DNA of 64,000 nt from Yponomeuta sedellus (taxonomy: Eukaryota; Arthropoda; Insecta; Lepidoptera; Yponomeutidae): contig OW203750.1 in the NCBI GenBank assembly GCA_934045075.1, positions 10,148,729 through 10,212,728 on the forward strand, read 5' to 3'. A model generated the notes under the pieces. It was not told the DNA's origin. It ran no database searches and worked only from the letters and a program-made list of their open reading frames with translations. This document shows positions 40,016-52,300 of the stretch, one piece after another (position 1 is the first letter of the stretch; each line of letters opens with the position of its first letter). Position numbers and translations under genes: made by a program.

Positions 40016-41059
40016 TTTTTTTTTTTTTTTTTTTGGTAACGCGGGGGAATGCATTTACGCACTTCACCACTCTGCTGTCAGGGGACAACAGAGCGGCTTC
40101 GTGTGGGACTCCCAGCCCGAGGGCTGGACTACCCACTAAACCCCCGCGGTGATCCTCCTCTCCTCTACCGGGTCGCGGGGTAGGCCAAAGGTTAAATCAC
40201 CGCGACCCGGCAAGAGGTCGCCCCTCCACGTGAGGGGCTCGACTGGTGGGGGAGCCAGAGTGGCTCCCCAGCGGCGCCCCCTGCCCCATCGCTACGACGG
40301 GGCAAGGAAACGCCGCGTCTCCTCAGGGGGGCCATATAGGCCCCCATACGCTCCAACGCGCCGCCCTCCCCCGACCCATTGCCCATACAATAGGACAAGA
40401 GGAGGGCGGCGCATCGCTGCGAGGCCCGTCGCGTCGCTCACCAGCGCTTCTCTGATGAAGCAGAGAAGGTGGAGAGCGAGCGCGCGGGCCCTCTCTGTGC
40501 CGGAAGGCACCCCCGGATCACGCAGGGGCGCCTTCCGGCCCGCCGTGTTAGAGGCGGAGAGTCCCCTGACCCTCCGCCCACGGCCCTGGTCCGACTGGTA
40601 CGAGGCGCACAAGGCGCCCCCCCCAGCCGGACCTCCTCCTCTTGGTCGCCCGGGTCCCGCTCCACAGTGTGAAACAGGGCCCAGGCGACTAAACGGTCGC
40701 AGGGGATAGGGAGAGAGGCGCACCGCAATACCAGCACTCCTCTTCCCCTGCGACCCCACCGCGTCCGCCATCAACCGGTGGCGGCCCCGGTAAGGCCGCG
40801 GCAGGCAGGGAGAGCGGCGCACCGTAATACCGGCACTCCTCTCCCGCCGCGGCCTCCTCCCTTCGGCTGCGATGCCGCCCATACGACATCGCAGCCCGCC
40901 TCAGTGGCGGTGCTGCCCATACAGCACCGCCACCTACTGACCGCTCAACTCGCGAGCGAGGAGCGGTCCCTCCTGGGTTGCTCTTGGTTTCACCGTGGCG
41001 GTCCTGAACCACGGCTACTTAGCCCCCTCGCCACGACAAGGCGGCAACCGTCGAGGGGG
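40016..41059 (-). mobile_element. nM12: long-form nM element
   Basis: Preceded by two further TTAGG units. In its 5' region the P2-like 3' strand reads GCAACCC, which weakens one pair of the proposed fold; the rest is kept. Confidence 0.85.
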
Positions 41060-41067
41060 AGGTTAGG

Positions 41068-42117
41068 TTTTTTTTTTTTTTTTTGGTAACGCGGGGGAAT
41101 GCATTTACGCACTTCACCACTCTGCTGTCAGGGGACAACAGAGCGGCTTCGTGTGGGACTCCCAGCCCAAGGGCTGGACTACCCACTAAACCCCCGCGGT
41201 GATCCTCCTCTCCTCTACCGGGTCGCGGGGTAGGCCAAAGGTTAAATCACCGCGACCCGGCAAGAGGTCGCCCCACTGGAGGGGCTCGACTGGTGGGGGA
41301 GCCAGAGTGGCTCCCCAGCGGCGCCCCTTGCCCCATCGCAACGACGGAGCAAGGGAACGCCGCGTCTCCTCAGGGGGGCCATATAGGCCCCCATACGCTC
41401 CAATGCGCCGCCCCCCCCCATCCCATTGCTAAAACAATGGGACTAGAGGGGGCGGCGCATCGCTGCGAGGCCCGTCGCGTCGCTCACCAGCGCTTCTCTG
41501 AGAACAGAGAAGGTGGAGAGCGAGCGCGCGGGCCCTCTCTGTGCTGGAAGGCACCCCCGGATCACGCAGGGGCGCCTTCCGGCCCGCCGTGTTAGAGGCG
41601 GAGAGTCCCCTGACCCCCCGCCCACGGCACTGATCCGACTGGTACGAGGCGCCCGGAGGCGCCCCCCCCCAGCCGGACCTCCTCCTCTTGGTCGCTTGGG
41701 TCCCACTCCACGGTGTGAAGCAGGGCCCAAGCGACTAAACGGTCGCAGGGGACAGGGAGAGAGGCGCACCGCAATACCAGCACTCCTCCTCCCCTGCGAC
41801 CCCACCGCGTCCGCCATCAACCGGTGGCGGCCCCGGTAAGGCCGCGGCAGGCAGGGAGAGCGGCGCACCGTAATACCGGCACTCCTCTCCCGCCGCGGCC
41901 TCCTCCCTTCGGCTGCGATGCCGCCCATACGGCATCGCAGCCCGCCTCAGTGGCGGTGCTGCCCATACAGCACCGCCACCTACTGACCGCTCGACTCGCA
42001 AGCGAGGAGCGGTCCCTCCGCGGTTGCTCTTGGTTTCACCGTGGGTGTGTTCCCGCCCGTAGGCCCCCACGGCTACTTAGCCCCCTCGCCACGACAAGGC
42101 GGCAACCGTCGAGGGGG
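41068..42117 (-). mobile_element. nM13: long-form nM element nested at the nM12 junction
   Basis: The 13-mer GGGGGAGGTTAGG flanks it at 41055-41067 and 42118-42130, showing insertion at the nM12/TTAGG boundary. Confidence 0.85.
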
Positions 42118-42122
42118 GGGGG

Positions 42123-42162
42123 AGGTTAGGTTAGGTTAGGTTAGGTTAGGTTAGGTTAGGTT
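42123..42162 (+). repeat. telomeric (TTAGG)n, about 8 units
   Basis: Second-longest pure telomeric run in the window, between nM13 and nP3. Confidence 0.9.
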
Positions 42163-43047
42163 GGGGTGCGATGCCAGATTACCTTCCCGTGTGCCCTTCC
42201 GCTTCCGTTCCTACTGATTCATCTTGAACCAGTAGGAAGGGTAAGTGGCAAGGGCCGGTGCACCCTGGGCGCTGGTCAGTAACTTCTCTTTATGGGATCT
42301 TGCTGGCCAGCGGCGAAAAATCTGGCGGGAGGGGTCGCGTGGGCCCTGTTTCACTTTGTGGAGCGGGACCCAGGCGACCAACCGAATGAAGGACCGACTG
42401 GGGGGGGCGCCGCTGCGCGGAAGCGCGCGCGCCTCGTACCAGTCGGACCAGAGTGGCCGCCGGGACGCGGAGGGTCGGGGGACTCTCCGCGTCCATCACG
42501 GCGGGCCGGAAGGCGCCCTTGCGTGTTCCGAGGGTGCCTTCTGGCACGGAGGGGGCCCGCGCGGTCGCTCACCGCCTTCTCTGCTTTCAGAGAAGTGCTG
42601 GTGGGCGACGTGACGGGCCTCACGTGTGGGGCGTGTGGGGACCGGGACGCTTGGGCCCCCACGCGCCTCAACGAGGAGGTGCGCCGCCCTCCCCGTCTCA
42701 TCGACCGGCTTGCGATGGGATGGAGGGGGCGGCGCGTTGGGGCGTATGGGGGCCAAGATCATACGCACTTGGCCCCTATGCGCTCCAACGAAGAGATGCG
42801 GCGTTTTCTAGCCCCGTCGTCGAGCACCGACGGGGCAGAAGCGCCGCCGAAGGAGTGCCCGAAAGGGCGCCCGCAGACGGGGTCGCGGAAGTGTGCGCAA
42901 GCGTTCCCGTGGCCCCGTCCTTTGCGGTGCGAAGGAACACCCCAGGAGTTTTAGTCGGTATACCGCCCTTTTCAGGGCGGGGAGTCCGACATAACCACTG
43001 TGCTCCCCCGAGCCGGTGGTACCCGTAATTGGGGTTTCTCCTGGGTG

Positions 43048-43076
<29 letters not shown>
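42163..43076 (+). mobile_element. nP3: short non-coding plus-strand element, single-unit form
   Basis: Same 5' start as nP2. The middle differs (GACCGGGACGCTTGGGCC, CGACCGGCTTGCGATGG) and pairs it with nP6. Poly(A) at 43048-43076. Confidence 0.8.
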
Positions 43077-43078
<2 letters not shown>

Positions 43079-43096
43079 TTAGGTTAGGTTAGGTTG
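43077..43096 (+). repeat. telomeric (TTAGG)n, 4 units
   Basis: Pure repeat between the nP3 tail and the truncated family-A element. Confidence 0.9.
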
Positions 43097-43107
43097 GGCC
43101 AAAATTC

Positions 43108-44970
43108 ACGGAGGCCGAATTTTGTGAGGTGGCGCTCCGCCTCCGCGCGAAGAAGACGGCCCCCGGGCCGGATGGCGTCCCCGCTAGGGTGGTGGCAATA
43201 GCTGCCACCCGGATGGTGGACAGATTTCGGGACCTCTTTGACGCGTGTCTTGCGTCGGGGAGGTTCCCGAAACCTTGGAAGGAGGGGCAGCTGTGCCTCC
43301 TTCGTAAGGAAGGGCGCCCGGCGGACTCCCCCTCGGCATACCGGCCCATCGTCTTGCTCGATGAGGTCGGTAAGATGTTCGAGGGGATCATCGCCGGCCG
43401 CCTGAACGAGCACCTGCGCGTGGTCGGGCCGGACCTCTCGGACGCTCAGTACGGTTTCCGGACTGAGCGTTCGACAGTGGACGCCCTGGCCCTACTAAAG
43501 GGCCAGGTGAAGGAGGCCATGGGCGCCGGGGATGGAGTGTTGGCTGTGTCTTTCGACATAGCCAACGCTTTCAACTCCATCCCCCATCCCACCGTCCTCG
43601 AGGCGCTCCGTTTCCACGGAGTGCCTCGATATTTGCGGGGCCTTCTGGCGAACTACTTGGAGGACCGAGTGGTCCTCCTCGTGGACAAGGCTGGCCGGCT
43701 CCGGCGATATAGCGTCGAATCCGGTGTTCCGCAGGGGTCGGTCTTAGGACCTCTTCTCTGGAACATCGGGTTCGACTGGTTGTTGCGGGAAACCCTCCTC
43801 CGGGGCACGAGCGTCATCTGCTATGCAGATGACACTCTCCTCACCGCCCGGGGAGGGAACTTTAGGGAGGCGGCCAGTTTGGCCTCGGCGGGCGGATCCT
43901 TAACAGCAGGGAGGATCCGCCGCCTAGGGCTGAGGGTGGCGCTGCACAAGACCGAGGCCGTGTTCTTTCACGGTCCCAAGCAGCGCCTCCCGCCTGACGC
44001 CCACATCTTCGTGGAAGGCGTCAGGGTTGAGGTGAAGGCCCAGATGAAATATCTGGGCCTGACTCTGGACAGCAGGTGGCGCTTCGGTCCGCACTTCAGC
44101 GGACTGTCGTCGCGCCTGCTGAAGGCGGCGAGGGCCCTCTCATGGCTCATGCCGAATTTGGGAGGGCCGAGTGGGCGATGCCGGCGGCTGTACGCCGGCA
44201 TTCTGAGGAGCATGGCCCTGTACGGGGCGCCCATCTGGGCAGACTCCCTCCAGAGGAGGGAAAATGCCACAGCGCTCCGGGCGCCTCAAAGGGCCATCGC
44301 CCAGAGGGTGGCGCGAAGCTACCGCTCGGTAGGCTTCGCGGCAGCCTGCGCTCTGGCGGGCACCCCGCCTTGGGAGCTAGAGGCGTGGGTGCTCGCCAGA
44401 GTGCACGAATGGACGGTGGCGCGAAGAGCGCGCGGGGAGCGCCCCGCTCCTGAGGAACGGGCGGCTGTCAGGCGGGAGGCGATGGAAGCCGTCATCCACC
44501 ACTGGAGGGCGGCCCTCGCCACCGCAACGTTCGGCCGCCGAACCCTGGACGCGCTCGGGCCGGTCCTTCAGGACTGGCTCGAGCGGTCGCACGGTTTCCT
44601 CTCTTTCCGGCTGGTGCAGGTGCTGTCCGGGCACGGATGCTTCGGTTCGTACCTGCACCGGATCGGGAGAGAGGAAAGTCCGGGGTGCCAGGACTGCGGC
44701 GCGGCGTATGACACGGCGCAGCACATCCTTGAGGTGTGCCCGTCGCTGTCCGAGCGGCGCCGCAGTCTAATCGCCGTGGTTGGGCCGGACCTCTCGCTGC
44801 CCGGCTTGGTAAATGCCATGCTGGGTAGCGAGGAGGCGTGGACGGCGGTCGCCTCCTTCTGTGAGGACGTGATGTCGCAGAGGGAGGAGGCGGAGCGTGC
44901 GCGGGAGAACGATCCTCTCGCGCCGCTGCTCCGCCGTCGAAAGAGGGGCGGGAGAGGGCGGACACGTTAG
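43108..44970 (+). pseudogene. family A copy 2 ORF2 fragment: RT and C-terminal domain
   Basis: About 620 codons corresponding to residues 424-1042 of copy 1, all in frame. The RT core with YADD, and the CQDC...H...C cluster, are present; the endonuclease is missing. I noticed one replacement relative to copy 1 (LLRGTLL to LLRETLL). Without an endonuclease and a native start it is presumably inert. Confidence 0.88.
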
Positions 44971-45234
44971 CGTCCCCCTTCCTCTCGCTCCATGGTGATG
45001 AGCAGCGGGCGACAGGTGCGGGGGCGCCCTCGCCCGCATTGCACCGCTCATCACCGAGCCGTACGAGGATGACCGAGCACCCACGGTTGTCCTCGGGCCC
45101 CTCCCCGTAAAGGGCGGGGCGCGTCGGGCCCGCCGTGCCTAGGCGGGCAATCGCCGGCGGGGGACTGGAAGTAAAGGCTGTGCCGGTTTCCCAGACCCCC
45201 GCCACTAAAGGCGACGAGGGGTGCCGCTGGGTTG

Positions 45235-45277
45235 TTTAGTGGGTATACCGGGAACCGCTTTCCCGGGGAGTCCCACA
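45235..45277 (+). other. 3'-UTR hairpin of family A copy 2
   Basis: Same sequence and pairing as in copy 1 (26209-26251), intact. Confidence 0.6.
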
Positions 45278-45360
45278 TACTCTCTCCCGTCCCCCGACGG
45301 GGGGGAGATGCGTAACGCATTTTTCCCAGCGAAAAAAAAAAAAAAAAAAAAGGTTAGGTT

Positions 45361-46423
45361 GGGGTGCGATGCCAGATAACCTTCACGTGTACCCCTCCGC
45401 TTTCCGTTCCATCTGATTCTATGAACCAGGTGGAGGGGCAAGTGGTGGGGTCGGTGCACCCTGAGCGTTAGTCAGTAAGTTGTTAACGGAACTTACTGGC
45501 TAACGGCGAATAATCTGGCGGGAGGGGTCGCGTGGGCCCTGTTTCACTTTGTGGAGCGGGACCCAGGCGACCAACCGATTGAAGGACCGACTGGGGGGGG
45601 CGCCGCTGCGCGAAAGCGCGCGCGCCTCGTACCAGTCGGACCAGAGTGGCCGTGGGCGGAGGGTCGGGGGACCCTCTGCCTCCATCACGGCGGGAGGGGT
45701 CGCGTGGGCCCTGTTTCACTTTGTGGAGCGGGACCCAGGCGACCAACCGAATGAAGGACCGACTGGGGGGGGCGCCGCTGCGCGAAAGCGCGCGCGCGCA
45801 TCGTACCAGTCGGACCAGAGTGGCCGCCGGGACGCGGAGGGTCGGGGGACCCTCTGCCTCCATCATGGCGGGCCGGAAGGCGCCCTTGCGTGTTCCGAGG
45901 GTGCCTTCTGGCACGGAGGGGGCCCGCGCGGTCGCTCACCGCCTTCTCTGCTTTCAGAGAAGTGCTGGTGGGCGACGTGACGGGCCTCGAGTGTGGGGCG
46001 TGTGGGGGCCAACAGTTGACATTGGCCCCCATGCGCCCCAACGAGGAGGTGCGCCGCCCTCCTCTAATCCCATTGGACCACACAACAATGGGATGGAGGG
46101 GGCGGCGCGTTGGGGCGTGTGGTGGCCAAGGGGTTCGCACTTGGCCACTATGCGCTCCAACGAAGAGATGCGGCGTTCCCTCGCCCCGTCGTTCGGTCCG
46201 ATGCGATGGGGCAGGGGCGCCGCCGAAGGAGTGCCCGAAAGGGCGCCCGCAGACGGGGTCGCGGAAGTGTGCGTAAGCGTCCCCGTGGCCCCGTCCTTTG
46301 CGGTGCGGAGGAACACCCCAGGAGTTTTAGTCGGTATACCGCCCTTTTCAGGGCGGGGAGTCCGACATAACCACTGTGCTCCCCCGAGCCGGTGGTACCC
46401 GTAATTGGGGTTTCTCCTGGGTG

Positions 46424-46452
<29 letters not shown>
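45361..46452 (+). mobile_element. nP4: short plus-strand element with internal duplication
   Basis: Has the tandem duplication of nP1. It shares with nP5 the variants GCGCGCGCATCGTACC, CATCATGGCGGGCC and GGCCTCGAGTG that nP1 lacks, so nP4 and nP5 are sister copies. Directly follows a family-A tail, as do nP1 and nP5. Confidence 0.8.
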
Positions 46453-46454
<2 letters not shown>

Positions 46455-46481
46455 TTAGGTTAGGTTAGGTTAGGTTAGGTT
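46453..46481 (+). repeat. telomeric (TTAGG)n, 5-6 units
   Basis: Pure repeat between the nP4 tail and the family-B 5' end. Confidence 0.9.
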
Positions 46482-46967
46482 GGGGTTCCGTGTGGAGTTT
46501 CTGGTCTCCCATCGGACGCGTCCCCAGGTGGCGGATAGGGGAACGCCCTCCAGATATGGGGGGTACCGGCTTCGGCCGGCGCGGACCAAAACCAGATGGT
46601 GGGGACATCCAGTGGCAGCCTGCTGCTGGAGGTCCGGCGGGGTCCAATTCGGACTCTGCACTTGGCGGCGGGCTCGGTATGTGCGCTTGCGCAGTTACCG
46701 GGCAGGCTTCGGCCACCGTCGGCAAACCCGGAATCCTACACTGAGTGGGACCGGGGGCTTTCGGGCTGCGAGGAGACAACCTCTATAAAAAACCTCAATC
46801 CTCGGCGTTGAGGCACGTGGCGTCGAGGTGCTCGCAAGAGCGGCTGGGGAGTGCATCAGCCACTAGCGGCCAAACCTGCAGGCGTAGTGCTGGCCCTGGG
46901 TTCTAGCCCCAAAAGGAGCACCCGCGTCGTGTTGGGAAAGCGGCGTGTGTAACCTCCCACCAAAAAC

Positions 46968-49343
46968 ATGAAGTCGACAGGAAAAAAGTTATTACCCCAG
47001 GAGGGTACCTGCTCAGCAGGAGAATCCCTCCCCGGCGCCACCTCGGCGCCGGGCTGCCCCTCGTATTCTGGGGGGGGCAACCTCGACTTTTACTCCTTGA
47101 GGCCGGGCGCCTCAAGTGAGTCTCTTACTGCCACGGGTAGTTTTGCCGCTTCTTGCGCCACAAGTGGCGTTGGAAGCGGCAAGGTCGTGACAGACAATGC
47201 GGACTTACGTCCGCGAAGCCCCATCGTATCGGGGGTGGAGGGCGTTTACCGCTCCACCCGGTCCCGATCGATGGCAGACCTGGCGCGCCTTACGGACACC
47301 GATCTGCGAGCGGAGGGGAGCCGAGCTGGCTCCTGTAAGGGCTCGACGTCGAGCGTGGAGGCGATGGACTCCGCTAGCGTCTCCGCGCTCGACGGTCGGG
47401 TATGGAGAAAAAGGAGGCCCGAGAGCGTGGCTCTCGGCTCCGACTCGGGGTCCGGGGGGGAGGAGCACCCTCCCAAAACTGCGGCCAAGGAGCCGCGGCT
47501 GTCCCAGGGACGGTCCTCCGCGACGTTGCGCTTCGTTGGTGTGGCAAAGACGAGGAGCGACTTCGTGAAGGGCCAGAGGGAAGCGGCGGAGGAAAGAGCC
47601 GAGCAAAAGCTTGAGCAGCTGGACGCAGAGCTCCGGAAGGTCCGCGAGCGAAACTTCGGAGCTGAGCGGGTCTCCGAGTCGGGGGCGTCTCAGCCTGTCC
47701 ACGCCGACAAGACCGCTTCTGACCTGATGCTTCAGGTCAGAAGCAGCGTGGACATGGTGGAATCAGTGTCCAAAGGTTCGAAGAACCTAAAGGGCACATT
47801 CCAGAGGCGCCTCAACGACGCTGCGGCATCGATCCGGGAGGCGGCGGAGGCTTTTTATAGCCGCACCGCCTCCGAGGAAACGAAGGTGCTGCAGGCGAGT
47901 AACGCCCGCCTCCAGAAGGAGGTAGAGGAGCTCCGAAAGGAGCTCACCGAGCTGCGGGCGGAGCTCCGGAGGCCCCGGGAGACAGTGGGCCCGACCCCTA
48001 CCAACAACCCGGAAGCGGGTGCGAGGTCTCCCTCGAGAGAGGAGGCTCTTGGGCGCAGCCTGGTGTCGCAATTTGGGGCGATGCTAAATGCTCGCCTCGC
48101 CTCGATTGAGGACCGGCTCCCCCCGGAGCCCCGTTTGCGGCCGCCCCTCGCCGCGGACAGGAGAGCGGGCCGGACCTCGACCGAGGTTGCGACGCCGGTA
48201 CGGGCCCCGCCCCCCCCTCCTAAACGCCCCGCTGCCTCTGGTGGAGGGCAGGGAAATGCCCAAAAGGCCGGGCCTTATCAGCGTGGGCCACCCGTGGCCC
48301 CTAGGCCTGCCGCAGGGGGCACGCCGAGGCCGGCGCCGGGGGCGGCCCATAGGGAGCCGCGCCCACTGCCGCCGCCACCACAATCCATGGAGGAGCCATG
48401 GAACGTGGTGGCCCGGCGCGGCCGAAGAAGAAAGAAGGGCGCCACGGTGCCGCTGCCGGTGCCGGCTCCTGCGCCGAAAGCTGCGCCCGCGGTGACCAGG
48501 CTGCGCCCCCCTCGCTCGTCAGCCGTCGTGCTGACTTTGCAGCCGAGTGCTGGGGAGCGGGGGGTGACGTATGCCTCGGTGCTGGCCGAGGCCAAAGCGC
48601 GGGTGGATCTCGCGGCTCTGGGGATCGAGGGCCTCAGATTCCGCACTGGGGCCACTGGTGCCCGCATCTTGGAGGTGCCGGGTACCACCAGTGCGGACAA
48701 GGCGGACTCCCTGGCCGCAAAACTTCAAGAGGTCCTCCGGGAGGAGGACGTTCGGGTCTCCAGGCCGACGAAGTGCGCGGAGATGCGCATCGTCGGTCTG
48801 GACGACTCGACGTCCAAGGCGGAGGCGGTCGCGGCGGTGGCAAAAGCCGGAGGCTGCACCCCGGATGCAATAAGGTCCGGGGAAATCAGTCGGGGTCCAT
48901 CCGGGATGGGCTCCTTGTGGCTGAGCTGCCCCGTCGCGGCCGCCAAGAAGGTGCTGGGTGGGGGTCGCCTCCTCGTGGGTTGGACCTCGGTGCAGGTGAA
49001 ACTGCTCGAGGCCCGACCCATGAGGTGCTTCCGGTGCCTGGAGCACGGGCACGTGGGAGCCAAATGCCCTGGCACAGACCGCAGCGGGTTATGTTTCCGC
49101 TGCGGGAATCCGGGGCACAAAGCGGCCCAATGCACCGCCACCGAGCCGCACTGCATCCTGTGCGCTGCGGCCGGTGGTACGCCGGCGGACCACCCCTTGG
49201 GGAGCAAGGCGTGTCCATCCTCGCTCCCCAAGAAGCGGGGTCGTAAAAGGGGGGGGCGGAAGCGCGGCGATGGCCTGGGGGTCCCCTCGCAGCCTTCTCA
49301 GCGGCCAGCGCCGCAACAGGGGGATCCCATGGACGCCGCGTAG
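46968..49343 (+). CDS. family B ORF1: gag-like protein with zinc knuckles
   Basis: 791 residues from an ATG. Residues about 200-330 are highly charged and probably coiled coil; a basic, proline-rich middle follows. The C-terminal part has CFRCLEHGHVGAKC, CFRCGNPGHKAAQC and CILC...H...C. Codons 20-38 fall in the same pair of RNA hairpins as in families A and C (47031-47053, 47056-47078), though the encoded residues differ. The frame ends TAG TAG, and ORF2 begins with the next codon in the same frame. That differs from the TAATG of family A. Confidence 0.9.
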   Translation: MKSTGKKLLPQEGTCSAGESLPGATSAPGCPSYSGGGNLDFYSLRPGASSESLTATGSFAASCATSGVGSGKVVTDNADLRPRSPIVSGVEGVYRSTRSRSMADLARLTDTDLRAEGSRAGSCKGSTSSVEAMDSASVSALDGRVWRKRRPESVALGSDSGSGGEEHPPKTAAKEPRLSQGRSSATLRFVGVAKTRSDFVKGQREAAEERAEQKLEQLDAELRKVRERNFGAERVSESGASQPVHADKTASDLMLQVRSSVDMVESVSKGSKNLKGTFQRRLNDAAASIREAAEAFYSRTASEETKVLQASNARLQKEVEELRKELTELRAELRRPRETVGPTPTNNPEAGARSPSREEALGRSLVSQFGAMLNARLASIEDRLPPEPRLRPPLAADRRAGRTSTEVATPVRAPPPPPKRPAASGGGQGNAQKAGPYQRGPPVAPRPAAGGTPRPAPGAAHREPRPLPPPPQSMEEPWNVVARRGRRRKKGATVPLPVPAPAPKAAPAVTRLRPPRSSAVVLTLQPSAGERGVTYASVLAEAKARVDLAALGIEGLRFRTGATGARILEVPGTTSADKADSLAAKLQEVLREEDVRVSRPTKCAEMRIVGLDDSTSKAEAVAAVAKAGGCTPDAIRSGEISRGPSGMGSLWLSCPVAAAKKVLGGGRLLVGWTSVQVKLLEARPMRCFRCLEHGHVGAKCPGTDRSGLCFRCGNPGHKAAQCTATEPHCILCAAAGGTPADHPLGSKACPSSLPKKRGRKRGGRKRGDGLGVPSQPSQRPAPQQGDPMDAA

Positions 49344-49346
49344 TAG

Positions 49347-52300
49347 ATGGCTGCTCCATATCTGCAGGCGAATATCAACCACTGTGCCAGGGCTCAGGAC
49401 CTGTTGGTCCAGAGCATGGCAGAGTGGTTGATTCAAGTAGCCGTGGTCTCTGAGCCCTACCTGGTTCCCACCCGGGACTACTGGGTGTCGGACCGGGAGG
49501 ACTTGGTGGCCATCGTCGCCCGTCCGGCGGTGGGCTCCCGTCCCTTCGACGTCATTGCGAAGGGCAAGGGATGCGTGTTGGCCGTTACGGGCGGCGTTGC
49601 AGTTATTGGGGTGTACTTTCCGCCCAGTAGGAGCCTCGCTGACTTCGAGCAAATGCTCGTGGAAGTCGGGGCTCTGATGGGACAAGCACACCCCAACCCC
49701 GTGCTAGTTGCGGGGGATTTCAACGCCAAGTCAACGGCGTGGGGATCCCCAGCAACAGATGCACGGGGGGAGGAGCTGGAAGATTGGGCGGTGTCCATGG
49801 GGTTGGTCCTCCTCAACAGGGGATCGGTGGATACTTGCGTGCGGCAACAGGGCGGGTCAATCGTGGACATCACGTTCGCGAGCCCCGCCCTCGCCCACCG
49901 AGTGACGGGCTGGTGCGTCAGGGAGGATGTGGAGACATTATCAGACCACCGGTACATACGGTTTGATGTCTCCGCACTGCCTGACGCTCCGGCTGCGGAT
50001 CGCCGATCCCCGGTTGGTGGGGGTCCGCGCTGGCAGCTGAGGCGGCTGGACCCTGAGGTGGCCAGGGAGGCGGCCCTGGTGGAGGCCTGGGTGGCTGGGC
50101 CTGATCCCGGGTCAAATGTGGACGGCGGAGCGGAGCGGCTCGTCGGTGCCCTCGGCCGCATCTGCGATGCAGCTATGCCGAGGGCAAAGCCGGCGGCTTC
50201 GCCGAGTCGCCGGGTGTATTGGTGGCGTGACGAGATTGGCAATCTGCGTCGAGAGTGTGTGGCGGCACGCCGCCAATACACCCGGTGCAGAAGAAGGAGA
50301 GCTCGGGATCAGGCCGAGCAGGACACCCTGTATGCCACATACAGGGCGGCCTGCAAGAAGCTACAGGCCGCCATCGCCCAGGCGAAGGCGGCGGCTTGGG
50401 AAGAGTGGCTCGAGACTCTGAACGCGGATCCGTGGGGGCGCCCCTACAAGGTGGTCAGGCGGAAACTTCGCCCCTGGGCTCCCCCACTGACCAGGAGTCT
50501 CGAGCCAGACTTCGTCGCGAGGGTCACTTCGACGCTGTTTCCGCGGAGGGCGGAGTTTAACCCTCCGCAAATGGCACCCTTGCCTCCCTCTGCGGAAACA
50601 GAGCCGGAGGAAGTGCCGCCGGTCTCAGCGGCAGAGCTCGGGGCGGCGATTCTGAAGCTTCGGTCGAAGAACACCGCCCCGGGCCCAGATGGTGTGCCGG
50701 GACGCGCCGTGGTGCTGGCGATGACGCAGCTGGGAGACCTGGCGGTGTCCTTGTTTTCCGCGTGCCTCGTCGAGGGTCGATTCCCGCGACCCTGGAAGAC
50801 GGGTAGGCTCGTCCTTCTGCGGAAGGACGGCCGTCCGGCCGAATCGCCGTCGGGCTATCGGCCCATCGTGCTGCTCGACGAGGCGGGCAAGCTCTTTGAG
50901 CGAGTGCTCGCTGCACGTCTCGTCGAGCATATGACATCGGTGGGCCCCGATTTGAACGACGCGCAGTTCGGCTTCCGTCGCGGGCGATCGACAATCGACG
51001 CAGTCGCGCGGGTGCGAGTTATCGCCGAGGGAACGGTCTCACGGGGTGGGGTGGTGTTGGCGGTTTCGCTTGACATAGCGAACGCCTTCAACACCTTGCC
51101 CTGGGAGACCGTGAAGGAGGCCCTAAGATACCACGGCGTGCCCCGGTACTTGAGGAGGGTGATGGCGGACTACTTCGTCGACCGGACCATAGTATATCCG
51201 GCCCGGGACGAGTGGTCCGCCTTCGCGATGTCGTGCGGTGTTCCGCAGGGGTCGGTCCTCGGACCGCTCCTGTGGAACATCGGCTACGACTGGGTGCTGC
51301 GTGGGGCCAATTTGCGGGGGGTCGGCGTGACATGTTACGCCGACGATACCCTCGTGACGGCCCAGGGCAGCACCCACAGGGAGGCGGCTCTCCTCGGCAC
51401 GGCGGGTGTCGCCCATGCCGTGCGGAGGATTCGCAGCCTCGGCCTGGAGGTGGCGCTCAATAAGTCCGAGGCTGTGGTCTTTCACGGCCCTCGGAACGCG
51501 CCACCTCCAGGAATGAGCATTGTGGTGGGTGGGACCTCCATCGCCGTCGCACCGCACATGCGCTACTTGGGCATCGTGCTCGACGGTCGATGGAGGTTCA
51601 CGGAGCACTTCCGGCGCTTGGCCACCAGGCTGGTGGCCACGGCCGGAGCGCTCTCGGGGCTGCTCCCTAATATCGGGGGGCCTGGAGGGAGCTGTCGCCG
51701 CCTGTACGATGGTGTGGTGCGCTCTATGGCGCTCTACGGGGCGCCAATATGGGTGGACGCCCTAGGGTCCGTGAACCGGACCCTCCTGCGGCGCCCGCAG
51801 CGGGTCATGGCGACCCGGCTGGCCCGAGCGTACCGCACCACCTCGTATGAGGCGGCGACGGTGCTGGCTGGTAGCCCTCCGTGGGACCTCGAAGCCGAGG
51901 TACTCGCGGAGGTCTACTGGCGCAGCGCGGAGGTTCGCGCCAACGGCGGGATGCCTCTTCCGGAGCAGATCGTGCGGTGGAGAGAGGGAGCCCGCGACGG
52001 TCTGTTCCGGGAGTGGGGGGAGAGGTTGGCGCGACCTACCGCTGGCCTCGAGGTGGTGGCCGCCGTTCGGCCCGTCCTTCGGGACTGGGCCGACCGCAGG
52101 CACGGCGCCCTGACCTACCGTCTGGCGCAGGTCCTCACCGGGCATGGATGCTTTGGTGTGTACCTGTGCCGGATAGCGGGTCGGGAGCCGTCGACGGCGT
52201 GCCACCACTGCGACGCGGCGGAGGACACGGCGCAGCACACGCGCGCCGTGTGCCCCGCATGGGCGGAGCCGCGTGCCCAGCTGGCCGCGGCTATTGGGGC

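Larger units (their letters stand above)
43097..45351 (+). mobile_element. family A copy 2: 5'-truncated element with fold-back filler
   Basis: Begins inside ORF2. Homology to copy 1 starts at about 43108; the bases before it include CAAAATTC (43100-43107), the reverse complement of GAATTTTG just downstream (43117-43124). The 3' UTR and poly(A) (45332-45351) are complete and almost unchanged from copy 1. Confidence 0.85.
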
